A stretch of DNA of 64,000 bases from Planctomycetota bacterium (lineage in GTDB: Bacteria; Planctomycetota; PLA2; JAEUHO01). How positions within the stretch are numbered: position 1 is the first letter of the stretch; the number at the start of each line of letters is the position of its first letter. The position numbers and the translations under genes were made by a program. Below, piece after piece: positions 27,437 to 36,098 of this stretch. The notes below the pieces were generated by a model. That model was not told where the DNA came from and did not search any database. It saw only the letters and a program-made list of their open reading frames with translations. The stretch lies in NCBI GenBank assembly GCA_028281445.1, contig JANQJW010000079.1, forward strand, positions 1 to 64,000, in the 5' to 3' direction.

Positions 27437-28579
27437 ATGGGTGGGGGCCGAGCCATCGCAGTCGCGGCACTTGTCGTCGCACTCCTTGCCGGGGACGCCG
27501 CTGCGCATGCAGACGACCTGCGTGAGGCCGTTTCGGTCCTCGTCCAGACCCCGCGCCAGCGACTGCACCGGGTGTGGACCGACTACGTGCCGGCGATGCC
27601 GATTCCCGAGTCACGCTCGTCATGGACGTCGATCGCCGTTGGGCCGAGCCCGTTCGATCTGACGTCCGGCGAAGCGCTGACCCCTCGGCGCGGTCGCATC
27701 GGCGCGACGCTCAACCGCATCAGTGACGAACGCTTCCTCATCGATCTGCAAGGCCGCACGTGGGACTCCGACGGCGAGGTCAACGTCGTGCAGGTCGAGT
27801 ACGTCTCGCCCGCCCTACCTGTGCGGCTGGGTCGCTACCGCCTGAGCGCACACCTCAGTGCCTCGATGACCGCGTACAGCCTGGAACACGGCGTGCTCGA
27901 GAACATCCGCAACTGGGTCGAGGAGGACCTGCTGTTCGGCGACCCGCTCTCGATCGGCCACGACATCGGCGGTCGGGACCTCATCGCCGGACCCGGCGAT
28001 GACCTGCTCAACTCGGCGCCGCTGCTCAAGCTTCGCGTCGCCGGCAAGCTCCACCTCCCGCGGGTGTGCCTGTTTCGGCGCCCGCTCGACTCGGCCCTGA
28101 GTCTCGGCCTGACGATGCCCTCCTTCGGCTGGTCGACGTCGTCGGGCAACGGTAGCGTCCAACCCGACGTCACGCTCGCGTATCGTCTCCGTCTCTCGCG
28201 CCGGTGGGCTCTGCACGGGGCGAGCACGCTCATGTTCCCCTCTGGAACCGAGCGATTCGACCAGCTCGGGATCGACACGGAGAGCGTCCTCTTCGGCACG
28301 CACATGCAGGGCGAGTACTGGTTCAGCCGCCGCTGGGCCATTGGGTTCGGTGTCCACTGGCAGAGCGGCTACTTCCGGGACACCGGCCTGCCGATGGACG
28401 TGTCGAGCTTCTACGGAACGATCGGCTTCATGTTCCGGCCGCATCCTTGCCATGTCCTGCACATCGTCTGGAGCGAGAACCTCCAGACGGGGATCCCGCG
28501 AGGCGCCCAGCGCGACTTCAGCAACTCGCAGACGGATTCCGACTTCGCCCTGCAGATCGGATGGCGCTACTCGCTCTAG
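27437..28579 (+). CDS. DUF3187 family outer-membrane barrel protein
   Basis: This 380-residue protein has a signal peptide (IAVAALVVALLAGDAAAHA). The rest is a beta-barrel-like alternation of polar and non-polar residues typical of DUF3187: VQVEYVSPALPVRLGRYRLSAHLS, HDIGGRDL, LGLTMPSFGWS, MFPSGTERFDQLG, YWFSRRWAIGFGVHWQSGY, and HIVWSENLQTG with a final aromatic-rich ALQIGWRYSL. The terminal hydrophobic/aromatic pattern suits outer-membrane insertion. The start is ATG 27437. A channel or structural role is likely, with unknown substrate. Confidence 0.82.
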   Translation: MGGGRAIAVAALVVALLAGDAAAHADDLREAVSVLVQTPRQRLHRVWTDYVPAMPIPESRSSWTSIAVGPSPFDLTSGEALTPRRGRIGATLNRISDERFLIDLQGRTWDSDGEVNVVQVEYVSPALPVRLGRYRLSAHLSASMTAYSLEHGVLENIRNWVEEDLLFGDPLSIGHDIGGRDLIAGPGDDLLNSAPLLKLRVAGKLHLPRVCLFRRPLDSALSLGLTMPSFGWSTSSGNGSVQPDVTLAYRLRLSRRWALHGASTLMFPSGTERFDQLGIDTESVLFGTHMQGEYWFSRRWAIGFGVHWQSGYFRDTGLPMDVSSFYGTIGFMFRPHPCHVLHIVWSENLQTGIPRGAQRDFSNSQTDSDFALQIGWRYSL

Positions 28580-28689
28580 TGGCACCACACGGTTTCTCCG
28601 AAACACGTCATCCCCATCGACGCTTTGGCCTGTACGAGGACGCTACTGTTCGGGAGCACGATGCGACGCCACCGACGGGGGGAAGACTG

Positions 28690-29282
28690 ATGTACGCGAA
28701 GACCGCACTGCGCCTGGCGCTGATTGCCCTTGTGCCGCTCACGGCTGTCTCTTCAGCCACCGCAGCCGAACCCAAGGACTCAACTGCGACCATCGTCGGA
28801 TGGAACGTCTTCGGCAACAAGCGCAACGATCCCATCGACCGGGCAAAGGCGAAGCGCATCGCGCGCGGCATGTCGTGGATCGATGCCGAGGTACTCGTCA
28901 TGACCGAGGTCAAGCCCCGGTGAGCCAAGGACTGGATCCTGCAAGAGCTCACTGCGCTCGACTGCGACTACAAGGCGATCGTTCATCCGCAGCAAGACGA
29001 GCGGCAACGAGAAGGACGCTGTCGGCCGACAGATTCATGTACTTCGCATCGACCCACGAGCTCAAGAGACAGGGGTCACACATCAACAAGGACGGCAGCA
29101 TCGGCAACTTGCTGGATGGCTACGGGGTTTCGTCCCAGCACACGGAGGAGTACGTCGACGGCAGTCTGCGGCTGTTGCCGATCCACCAGGCGTACCGGCA
29201 GTCTCGTCGGTGGCTCGTAGCGAACGTGGCGGATCACCTTCCCATCAGCGGGAGGTTCGTCATCACGCGTGACGACGACTGA
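28690..29282 (+). pseudogene. decayed endonuclease/exonuclease/phosphatase family gene
   Basis: The 5' part (from ATG 28690) encodes a signal peptide and STATIVGWNVFGNKRNDPIDRAK...VLVMTEVKPR. It then stops at TGA 28921 and continues in the same frame as AKDWILQELTALDCDYKAIVHPQQDERQ. The reading then moves to another frame for RFMYFASTHELKRQGSHI, GNLLDGYGVSSQHTEEYVDGSLR and VADHLPISGRF, ending at 29282. The intact family has about 100 residues between these blocks, including the catalytic GDYN and HLKSG motifs. They are missing here. A stop, a frameshift and a deletion together mean it cannot make an active enzyme. Confidence 0.82.
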
Positions 29283-29317
29283 TCGAAGAAAGGGCCAACT
29301 GGCCCGCTCTAGATGCC

Positions 29318-29635
29318 TCAGCCGAACGGGCTCGTGCACTCCGTGGGCGCGAAGACCGGCAACGTGGGGGCCGGCGTGCGGTGTTGCACGGCGCGGCGCG
29401 CAGGCCGCACGGGGGTCGCCACGCGCTTGGGCGCGACGGGCACGGGCTGGATCGAGGGCGCAGCGATCGAGCGGCGAATCACGGGCGCAGGCAAGGCCGG
29501 ATCCACAGCAATGGCGTCCGACGCAGAGCCGTACACGGGATGCGCCACGGGCACGGGACCGTGGCAGCCAACAAGGAAGAGGAAGGCAACGCACAACGCG
29601 CTGCTCAACACCAACATCAGGAAAGAGTGTCTCAT
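29318..29635 (-). CDS. small Arg/Pro-rich lipoprotein
   Basis: This 105-residue protein has a lipoprotein signal (LMLVLSSALCVAFLFLVGC). The mature part is rich in Pro, Ala, Arg and Val (PAPVIRRSIAAPSIQPVPVAPKR-type segments) and ends with a single cysteine in PTECTSPFG. It shares composition and a Cys-bearing C-terminus with the longer proteins at 4736-5392 and 30534-31271. No known domain. The start is ATG 29635. Confidence 0.65.
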   Translation of the reverse strand: MRHSFLMLVLSSALCVAFLFLVGCHGPVPVAHPVYGSASDAIAVDPALPAPVIRRSIAAPSIQPVPVAPKRVATPVRPARRAVQHRTPAPTLPVFAPTECTSPFG

Positions 29636-29790
29636 CGCTAACTCCGACGCTTCGGACACCGCACCACTTCCGTCATATGCACGTCACGTTCCGGCAGTGG
29701 CGCGTGCGGACGAGAAGCGGCTGAAGCGCGGACGAATGGGTGTTTGCGGGTCGTCCGATTCGTGGGCTGCGGACGAAAGGCCGTGATGCA

Positions 29791-29810
29791 GGATGAACAC
29801 ACGTTCATCC
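29791..29810 (-). terminator. perfect hairpin 3' of the cysteine-dioxygenase-like gene
   Basis: GGATGAAC (29791-29798) pairs perfectly with GTTCATCC (29803-29810) around ACAC, 36 bases after the minus-strand stop at 29846. No U tract follows. It could end or stabilise the transcript, or be an operator for the next gene. Confidence 0.35.
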
Positions 29811-29845
29811 AGATCGACGCCGCGCAGGCGTTTGTTTCGTACCTA

Positions 29846-30427
29846 CTAGGACGCGATCGGCAGGTTGATCGACTCGGGATCGACCACCAGGTCGCAGCCG
29901 TAGGTGTGGATCGTGATCACCGTCTCGTCCGTGCCGTTGTAGATACGGTGCACGTCGTCGAAGCCGGGCTGCACCGCGCAGGTGGCACCCGGCCCGAAAC
30001 GATCGTCGGTGGTCTCTTCGGCTGCCCACTCGTCGTCGGCGTTCTTCTCGCAGTCGTAGCAGCACACGTTGGGCTGCCCCTCGTAGACGCCGACGGCGCC
30101 CCACGCCGAATGGCCGTGGATGACCGTGGTCTGGCCCGGCTTCCACACGAGTGCCAGGACCGTGAAGCGGTGCTCGGGATCGGCGTAGAGGACGTGGCGC
30201 ACGTAGCGCTCGGCGCTCTCCTCGCGGTGGGCGGGGGCGAGCAGATCCTCGGTGGCCAGCAAGGGCCCAAGGGCTTCGCGGACCCGATCCGGAACGTCAA
30301 CCGGATCGCTGGTCTCGACGATTCGTGTCACGGCCTCGGCGTAGGCGGCGACGGCCGGCTTGCAGTCCGGGTGCAGTCCGTACCCGGTGTCCGTGCATGG
30401 TGAGGCCTGGGGGGCGTCCGATCCCAT
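29846..30427 (-). CDS. cysteine dioxygenase-like cupin protein
   Basis: This 193-residue protein has the cupin core of type I cysteine dioxygenases. TTVIHGHSAWGAVGVYEGQPNVCCYDCE supplies two of the iron histidines (HGH) and the acidic residue region. FDDVHRIYNGTDETVITIHTYGCDL supplies the third histidine. Such enzymes oxidise cysteine or a related thiol to the sulfinic acid with iron and oxygen. The residue after HGHS is Ala-Trp-Gly, so the Cys-Tyr cross-link of mammalian CDO may be absent and another thiol substrate is possible. I chose the ATG at 30427 (MGSDAPQAS). It is cytoplasmic with no signal. Confidence 0.85.
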   Translation of the reverse strand: MGSDAPQASPCTDTGYGLHPDCKPAVAAYAEAVTRIVETSDPVDVPDRVREALGPLLATEDLLAPAHREESAERYVRHVLYADPEHRFTVLALVWKPGQTTVIHGHSAWGAVGVYEGQPNVCCYDCEKNADDEWAAEETTDDRFGPGATCAVQPGFDDVHRIYNGTDETVITIHTYGCDLVVDPESINLPIAS

Positions 30428-30533
30428 GGGCGAATCCTCCGCGCCGGCTTCCCCAGAAGGCGACGCAGGGGTAGATCCTACCGGCTTCGGGACCTCGCGA
30501 CCATTCGCCCGACGGGCGATCCGTTCAGATGCC

Positions 30534-31271
30534 TCAGGTATCGCATGTTCCCGGCGGGCAGGTGAGGTGCAGCGAGCGGCGCACGGGCGGCTGCGGCGCC
30601 TTCTGGCCCGGCAGGACGGGAACTGTGAGGCTCGAGGAACGCACGGCGCGGCGGCGCGGCGTCGCGCGGCGGACGACCGTGCGCTGGCGCGGCGTTGCGA
30701 TCGAGCGTGTCGAAGCGGAGCGCCGCGTGCGGGTGTTGTTCGGCGTGGCGATGCGGCGCGGTGCGGGCGCCACCTGGGCGATCGGGCCGCGCACCGTCGG
30801 CGCCCGCAGCACGGGCACGGACGTCGTCGTGCGGGCGGGGGTGCGCGTACGGGTGACCGTGCGCGTACGCGGCTCGGTTCGCGGCGGTGTGATACGCGTA
30901 GGCGCGACCGGCTTCTGCGCGACGGGCCTCTGCGCAACCGCCTTGCGTGCTGCCGGCTTCTGCCGGGCGTCGATCCAGTTGCCCGGCAACGGCGGCACGT
31001 AGGTGCTCGTTCGCTTCGTGGGCGTCCGGGCCGGGCCGGAGACCGGCAGTGTGGCCTGGCGGACCGCGTCTTCGTGGCGCGCCGGCTTGCGGAAGGGCAG
31101 GGGCCTGGACGCGCGCGGCGCGACACGAGCGACCGGCGCACGCACCGGAGCCGGGCGGACGGCGCCGCTCGAGCTGCGCACCGACGGCGGCGGCAGATCA
31201 CCCGCCTTGGCCGGCGCAGCGAGGGCCGCCAGGCAGGCGGTCGCAGTCGTGATTGCTGTCCACAGACGCAT
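30534..31271 (-). CDS. secreted Arg/Pro/Thr-rich basic protein
   Basis: This 245-residue protein has a signal peptide (LWTAITTATACLAALAAPAKAG). The mature chain is dominated by Arg, Pro, Thr, Ala and Val, with words such as RTRTVTRTRTPARTTT and RRATPRRRAVRSSS, giving a very high positive charge. The end is LHLTCPPGTCDT, with two cysteines in the last eight residues. No enzymatic motif. Its layout (signal, basic low-complexity body, Cys tail) mirrors the 4736-5392 product. Mimicry of a histone tail or a polymer-binding role is speculation. Confidence 0.72.
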   Translation of the reverse strand: MRLWTAITTATACLAALAAPAKAGDLPPPSVRSSSGAVRPAPVRAPVARVAPRASRPLPFRKPARHEDAVRQATLPVSGPARTPTKRTSTYVPPLPGNWIDARQKPAARKAVAQRPVAQKPVAPTRITPPRTEPRTRTVTRTRTPARTTTSVPVLRAPTVRGPIAQVAPAPRRIATPNNTRTRRSASTRSIATPRQRTVVRRATPRRRAVRSSSLTVPVLPGQKAPQPPVRRSLHLTCPPGTCDT

Positions 31272-31575
31272 GTGCCGAGTCCCGTGTCCGTTACCTACCA
31301 GCCCACCGCGAAGTCAGCGTAAAGGGGGGCCCCACCGCTGGTTGCATCGGACTTCGACCATCCCTTCTGAACTGTTTTCCCCCCTGCTGCTGACGCCTCC
31401 CGCACACTCCGTATTCCGCGCAGACGCAAGTCCGGTTCCCCCGGGAGGTTCGGCCCGGGCCCACCGTGGCGCCCGGCGTGAGCCCGTGTTCGGGGGCACC
31501 TAACAGACCCGCCCGGCTTCGGTCACGGGCCGGTCGCGCGCCGGGACGTAGACTCTCGCCCGCCCCCGGAGATCC
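31272..31575. other. divergent intergenic region, no gene seen
   Basis: This 304-base spacer lies between the start of the secreted basic protein (minus) and lgt (plus). It must hold both promoters. I see poly-C and poly-G tracts (for example seven G residues near 31324 and TTTTCCCCCC near 31376) but no clear palindrome, riboswitch or RNA gene. The base before lgt shows GGAG (31568-31571) as ribosome-binding site. Confidence 0.5.
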
Positions 31576-32406
31576 ATGCGCCCCATCCTCTTCGACTTCG
31601 GCACGTTCGAGCTGTTCGGACACGAGATCCACCTCGCGGTCCGTAGCTACGGCACGCTCTTCTTCCTCGCCGTCCTCGTCGGCTGGTGGTTGTGCGTGCG
31701 GCTCGGCAAGAAGGTGTATCCGCATGCGCCGTGGTCGGTGATCTACCTGGGCAGCATCTTCGCCGGCGTCATCGGCGCGCGCGTGTTGAACGTGCTGATT
31801 TTCCTGCCCGAGATCATGCGCGGTGAGGAGAGCGTGCGCGGCCTTCTCATGGGGGGCGGGACCTGGCTGCCCGGCGTCATCGCGGGAACGCTGGTGCTCG
31901 TGCTGCTGAGCCGCAAGCACGGTCTCAAGCTGGGTGTGGTCACCAACGTCTTCTTCGTAGGCATACCGCTCGTTCATGCCATCGGCCGCATCGGGTGTCT
32001 GCTCGGCGGGTGCTGCTACGGCGGACCGACGGACGTGCCGTGGGCGATCACGTACGAAGACCCGCTCGCGTATCAGCACAACGGAACCCCCGTCGGCACG
32101 GCGGTTCACCCCACGCCGCTCTACGAGGTCGCGGCCGAGATGTTCAACTTCGTGATTGTCTGGTCCTTGTGGAAGCGCAGCCCGCGCCCGTGGGTGATTC
32201 CCGTGACGTGGGCGCTGCTCTACGGCGCGCAGCGATTCGTGATCGAGTTCTTCCGCGGCGATCCGCGCGGCGAGTACGGCGCCTTCCACTCGAGCCAGTG
32301 GATCTCGCTCGCAATGATTCCCGTGATGGGCTTCATCCTCTGGAAGCTGCGGCCGCTGACGGGGGCGCCGCCGATCGAGTCGCCGGACACGCCCGCGGCC
32401 TCCTAG
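31576..32406 (+). CDS. lgt: prolipoprotein diacylglyceryl transferase
   Basis: Lgt transfers diacylglycerol from phosphatidylglycerol to the lipobox cysteine of prolipoproteins in the inner membrane. The 276-residue protein has about seven transmembrane segments and the signature VHAIGRIGCLLGGCCYG near residues 135-151. HPTPLYEVAAEMFNF and the C-terminal RFVIEFFRGDPR complete the active-site set. The many predicted lipoproteins in this window fit its presence. The ATG at 31576 follows GGAG. The stop shares CTAG with the convergent acyl-AMP ligase gene. Confidence 0.95.
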   Translation: MRPILFDFGTFELFGHEIHLAVRSYGTLFFLAVLVGWWLCVRLGKKVYPHAPWSVIYLGSIFAGVIGARVLNVLIFLPEIMRGEESVRGLLMGGGTWLPGVIAGTLVLVLLSRKHGLKLGVVTNVFFVGIPLVHAIGRIGCLLGGCCYGGPTDVPWAITYEDPLAYQHNGTPVGTAVHPTPLYEVAAEMFNFVIVWSLWKRSPRPWVIPVTWALLYGAQRFVIEFFRGDPRGEYGAFHSSQWISLAMIPVMGFILWKLRPLTGAPPIESPDTPAAS

Positions 32407-33836
32407 GCGAGCGCGCGTTCCCGGTAGAGCGCCTCGCAGGAGTGGCGCTCCACCTTGCCGGAGCTCGTGCGCGGGATCCGCCGTACGAACACGACGTCGT
32501 CGACCGCCACGCCGCAACGCGCGAGCACCCACCGCTTGATCGCAGACTGGGCATGTTCGTCGCTGCCAACGTTGCCGCGTCGAACGGCCAGCACGACCAC
32601 CCGCTTGCGGTCGCCGACATGCGCCGTGAACGCATGCGTGCGGCCCGGGCGAATGGACTTGACGTCTTCCAGCGCGGCGCCGATGTCGTGTGCGTAGTAG
32701 TTGCGGCCGTCCACGATGAGGAGGTCCTTGCTGCGGCCCGTGACGTAGAGCCGTCCCGCTTCGTCGACGCAGCCGAGGTCCCCCGTGCGCAGCCACCCGT
32801 CCTCGAGCAGTGAACCGGTTCTGTCCGCATCCAACAGACCGGGCGTGACGCTGGACCCGCGCAGCTGGATCTCGCCGACGTCGCCGTCGCCGGCGATGCG
32901 CAACGCGAAGTCCCCGAGCGGCCGGCCGACGGACACGACCTCCGTGCCGTCCACCCGTCGCGTGGCGACTGCCTCGCCGTGGGTGTGCGCCGTCACGATG
33001 AGGCTGGCCTCAGCGAGCCCGTACACGGGGATGAGCGCGCGTGGATCCAGCCCCCAGGGTTCGAACGCTTGCGTGAACCGCGCGAGCGTCTGCGGTCGCA
33101 CGGTCTCTGCCCCGACGAGCAGTCGCTCGACGCACGAGAGGTCGACGGCATGGTCGTTCAGGAACTGCTCCTCGTAGCGCTCCACGCAGCGGTCGAGCGC
33201 GAAGCTCGGACACGTCGAGACGCGCGAGCGCTCGCGGCTCATCGTCTCGAGCCACGTGAGCGGCCGCATGAGGAAGCGCATTGGCTGCAGCACGCGCATC
33301 AGGCGCGGACGAACGGCGAGCGACGAGAGCCACGTGCCGACCAGGCCCATGTCGTGGCTCATCGGTACCCACGTGACGAGCGCTTCGTCCGCACGCCGCG
33401 CACCGGCCTCCACCACGAGCTGCACGTTGGCGGCCAGGTTCGCGTGCGTGAGGCAGATGCCTTTGGGTCGCGTCGTGCTGCCCGAGGAGAACTGCACCAG
33501 GGCGACGCCCTCCTGCACAGGTCTCTCCGCCGCGCGCTCGACGGACGCGACAAACGCCGCGCGTGCTTCCGGTGACTGGCCGAAGGGGGTCGTCGGTAGC
33601 GAGAGCGGTACGGTCCGGCGGTGGAGCAGGGCGAGAAACGTGACGAGCGACGCAGCATCGTTGCCGAGCGTGACGGGGACGCGGTCGCCGGGTTGTGCGT
33701 CCAGCGCCCGGGCGCGTGCGTGGACGCGCTCCCACAGCGTGCGCCACGAAATCAGCGGACCGTTCCCGAACGCGACGCCGTGGCCTTCCGGCGCGTCACG
33801 CAGCGACTCGATCAGGTCCGGCAGCGTCTGGAACAC
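32403..33836 (-). CDS. FAAL-type acyl-AMP ligase
   Basis: This 477-residue adenylate-forming enzyme should activate a fatty or other carboxylic acid as acyl-AMP and pass it to a carrier protein. The motifs are the P-loop VQFSSGSTTRPKGICLTH, PMSHDMGLVG, the A5 motif VYGLAEASLIV, GWLRTGDLGCVDEAGRLYVTGRSKDLLIVDGRNYY, and the C-terminal lysine in RTSSGKVER. The SHDMGL and GRNYYAHDI words are typical of fatty acyl-AMP ligases rather than CoA ligases. It starts at GTG 33836, eight bases after the aldolase gene. The stand-alone ACP gene two positions upstream is the natural acceptor. Confidence 0.92.
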   Translation of the reverse strand: MFQTLPDLIESLRDAPEGHGVAFGNGPLISWRTLWERVHARARALDAQPGDRVPVTLGNDAASLVTFLALLHRRTVPLSLPTTPFGQSPEARAAFVASVERAAERPVQEGVALVQFSSGSTTRPKGICLTHANLAANVQLVVEAGARRADEALVTWVPMSHDMGLVGTWLSSLAVRPRLMRVLQPMRFLMRPLTWLETMSRERSRVSTCPSFALDRCVERYEEQFLNDHAVDLSCVERLLVGAETVRPQTLARFTQAFEPWGLDPRALIPVYGLAEASLIVTAHTHGEAVATRRVDGTEVVSVGRPLGDFALRIAGDGDVGEIQLRGSSVTPGLLDADRTGSLLEDGWLRTGDLGCVDEAGRLYVTGRSKDLLIVDGRNYYAHDIGAALEDVKSIRPGRTHAFTAHVGDRKRVVVLAVRRGNVGSDEHAQSAIKRWVLARCGVAVDDVVFVRRIPRTSSGKVERHSCEALYRERALA

Positions 33837-33843
33837 GAAGCTC

Positions 33844-34938
33844 CTAGTCGAGGACGGGAATGTCCTGCGTCAGTTTTCCGTCGATGCGCTCAAAGATGTC
33901 TTCGAGCGAGGTGCCGGTAATTGTCAGGCCGTGGTTCTTGAGGCCGGCCACGGCCCGCGTGGGGTCGGGTTGCCGCTGGATGATCGCGAGCACCTCGTCG
34001 GCCAGCTGCTCCGTCCCGCATGGCCAGCTCTGGGTCGTGGCCTCGATGCCGTCCATCCACGCGTGCACGTGAACGATGGCGCCCACGTCCGGAAGTGCTT
34101 CGTAGACCTTCCAGTGCTCGATGGCGTCCACGGAGACGCGCCCCGTCTTGTCGGTGCCGGGCGGGACCGACAGGCGCAGCGCAGCGCGTGCCGGGTCGTA
34201 GCCCGTGACGAGGAAGAGGTCGCTGCCAATGTGCTTGAGATCGCCCTTGTTCACGCCGCGGCCGCTCATCCAGAACGAGTTCTCATCGCGGCGCACCGAG
34301 AGGTTTCCGTAGGAGAGCTGCTTGATGCCGAAGACCTTGTGCAGCATGCGCATGTCGCGTTCGCTCAGCAGCGCGTTGAGATCGAAGACGCTCGGGAGCA
34401 GGTTCATTCCCGCGAGCGTGCGACCGAACGCCATCAACGCGCGGGCCGCCTCGTCGCCTTCGTGTAGCGCCGGGGGCAGGTCCTCGACGAGGTCGTTCTC
34501 GATCACGACGCGCGCTTCTGCGAGCGGCGTGACGAAGTCGGCGATCGACTCGCCCAGCCCGTTCGCATCGGACTCCGCGCGGAAGCCGAGCTCGGGTGTT
34601 ACGTAGTACGCCTGCCCGCCGTGCTTGCCTTCGCGCACGCGGTGAATGACCACGTTGGACATCGTCTTGACCAGCAGGCCGTAGCTCGCGTTGCGCAACG
34701 CCTCGCGGTCGTCCCACCCGTCACCCGAGTCGCTGTCCACGAGCGAGGCGACGAAAACCGATGCGTCGGGGCGAAGGTAGTGGCTGCGAGGGTTCGCTGC
34801 GTCGGTGAGGTTGAACACGAGATCGACGTTGCCGCTGTCCACGCATTCGTGACCGCGGGCCGTGAGCGCCGAGCGGATGTCCGCCGCGAGCGGCTCCGAG
34901 GCCGCGCTGCCATTGCCGCCGGCGAACGCGAACCTCAT
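33844..34938 (-). CDS. class II aldolase/adducin family protein with an extra N-terminal domain
   Basis: This 364-residue protein has two parts. Residues about 165-364 are a class II aldolase fold: SYGNLSVRRDENSFWMSGRGVNKGDL, metal-binding VHVHAW, and the third histidine in LKNHGLTI. Residues 1-160 form a separate domain (MRFAFAGGNGSAASEPLAADI, VDLVFNLTD, ASVFVASLVDSD) that I do not recognise. Its first strand and glycines suggest a Rossmann-like fold. Class II aldolases cleave or epimerise sugar phosphates or dehydrate hydroxy acids. Its ATG overlaps the ACP stop (ATGA). Setting among ACP and ligase suggests it prepares or modifies a carrier-bound unit (inference). Confidence 0.85.
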   Translation of the reverse strand: MRFAFAGGNGSAASEPLAADIRSALTARGHECVDSGNVDLVFNLTDAANPRSHYLRPDASVFVASLVDSDSGDGWDDREALRNASYGLLVKTMSNVVIHRVREGKHGGQAYYVTPELGFRAESDANGLGESIADFVTPLAEARVVIENDLVEDLPPALHEGDEAARALMAFGRTLAGMNLLPSVFDLNALLSERDMRMLHKVFGIKQLSYGNLSVRRDENSFWMSGRGVNKGDLKHIGSDLFLVTGYDPARAALRLSVPPGTDKTGRVSVDAIEHWKVYEALPDVGAIVHVHAWMDGIEATTQSWPCGTEQLADEVLAIIQRQPDPTRAVAGLKNHGLTITGTSLEDIFERIDGKLTQDIPVLD

Positions 34939-35201
34939 GACGCGCCCTCCCGGCTCGCGGTCGCCGCTACCGCGCTCTCGACGAGCGTTACGAAGTCGGC
35001 GAAGCGGATGCCCACGAGGCCTGCAACCTGCTCCTGCGGGATCTCGATCTCGAAGCGATCCTCGATGTCGAGCAGGAGCGTGAGCAGCGCCTGGCTGTCG
35101 AGACCCAGCTCGTGGCCGAGGCGATCGTCGTCGGCGACGGAACGCAGATCGATTTTGGCGTTCTCCCGCACCATCCGTTCGAGGTCGTCGCGCACGCTCA
35201 T
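34935..35201 (-). CDS. acyl carrier protein
   Basis: This 88-residue acidic helical protein has the phosphopantetheine site LGLDSQALLTLL with Ser36. The preceding helix (DDLERMVRENAKIDL) and the last helix (FADFVTLVESAV) fit the ACP fold. It is separate from any fatty-acid synthesis gene. It is probably a dedicated carrier for the acyl-AMP ligase three genes on. Translation is coupled to the aldolase (ATGA). The start is ATG 35201, 19 bases after the lipid-kinase gene. Confidence 0.9.
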   Translation of the reverse strand: MSVRDDLERMVRENAKIDLRSVADDDRLGHELGLDSQALLTLLLDIEDRFEIEIPQEQVAGLVGIRFADFVTLVESAVAATASREGAS

Positions 35202-35220
35202 CCCTCGGGAGAGTACCGGG

Positions 35221-36072
35221 TCACGCGAGCAACCGCACGCGCAAGGCGGCCGGGAGCACGTCGACCCGGATCTCGTGGGCATCGTCGAACAAGCACTCCC
35301 CGTCTGCGTGGACCGGGACCGCGGGGTCCGGGCGCAGGTGCAGGGTCCGCATCTGGCCGGTGGTGACGCCCGGCGCCCCCAGGTGCTTGCCCCGCCGCGC
35401 GCGGCGCATCAGGCCCAGTAGCCGCGTGCGAGCGAAGATCGACGCGGCGCAATAGTCGAGGACGCCGTCGTCCACACGAGCATCAGGTGTCAGCCGGTAC
35501 CCGCCACCGGTCGAGTGGCTGTTCCCGAGGCTTAGCACGGAGAGCCGCTCGGCGAACGGCTCGTCGTCGATCGTGCCCACGAAGTCCCACGACCGGCGCC
35601 CGAACAGAACGGTTGCCAGCGCGGCGAGGGTGTATCCGATGCGCGGACCGAAGGTCACCGCCTTCGCGACGCGGCCCTCGAGGCCGATGCCCAGCGAGTT
35701 GACGAAGATGTCCGGTACGTCTGCGTCATTGATGAAGACCCGCCCGACGTCGAGTGTATCGGTCGGGTGCTCGGACAACGCGCGAGCCACGTCGTTGCCG
35801 TGGCCAAGCGGCAGCACCCCGAGGACCGGTCGCTCGTCCTTGGTTCCTTCGGTGAGGAGACCTGCGGCCACGCTTCGGATCGTGCCGTCACCGCCGGCCG
35901 CGACGACCATGGACGCGCCGTCGTAGGCGGCGTCTTCGGCACTCATTGCCCCTTCCATCCACATGTCCGTTTCGATCACGGTGGCGGATCGAGCCAGGTC
36001 GTGTCCGAGACGTCGCCACGCCTCGGCATGACGCTGGTTCAGGATGACGGTGACGGGCGGCGCTTCGCTCAC
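35221..36072 (-). CDS. diacylglycerol kinase-fold lipid kinase
   Basis: This 283-residue protein belongs to the DAGK/sphingosine-kinase/YegS superfamily. VVAAGGDGTIRSVAAGL is the nucleotide motif, and VLGVLPLGHGNDVARAL is the second conserved motif (normally GTxND; here GHGND). IFVNSLGIGLEGRVA and DARVDDGVLDYCA match the C-terminal beta domain, and HADGE resembles the end motif. It should phosphorylate a lipid or similar hydroxyl using ATP. I chose GTG 36072 with the start of the fold at VTVILNQ. It is the first gene of the ACP/aldolase/ligase cluster and is divergent from the GNAT gene by 26 bp. Confidence 0.9.
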   Translation of the reverse strand: MSEAPPVTVILNQRHAEAWRRLGHDLARSATVIETDMWMEGAMSAEDAAYDGASMVVAAGGDGTIRSVAAGLLTEGTKDERPVLGVLPLGHGNDVARALSEHPTDTLDVGRVFINDADVPDIFVNSLGIGLEGRVAKAVTFGPRIGYTLAALATVLFGRRSWDFVGTIDDEPFAERLSVLSLGNSHSTGGGYRLTPDARVDDGVLDYCAASIFARTRLLGLMRRARRGKHLGAPGVTTGQMRTLHLRPDPAVPVHADGECLFDDAHEIRVDVLPAALRVRLLA

Positions 36073-36098
36073 AGCGCGCGGGATTCTATCGTGATGCC

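Noticed and set aside
28921..28923. Second in-frame TGA as a possible selenocysteine codon
   Set aside because: No SECIS-like hairpin follows, and the gene also has a frameshift and a missing catalytic core, so it is decay.
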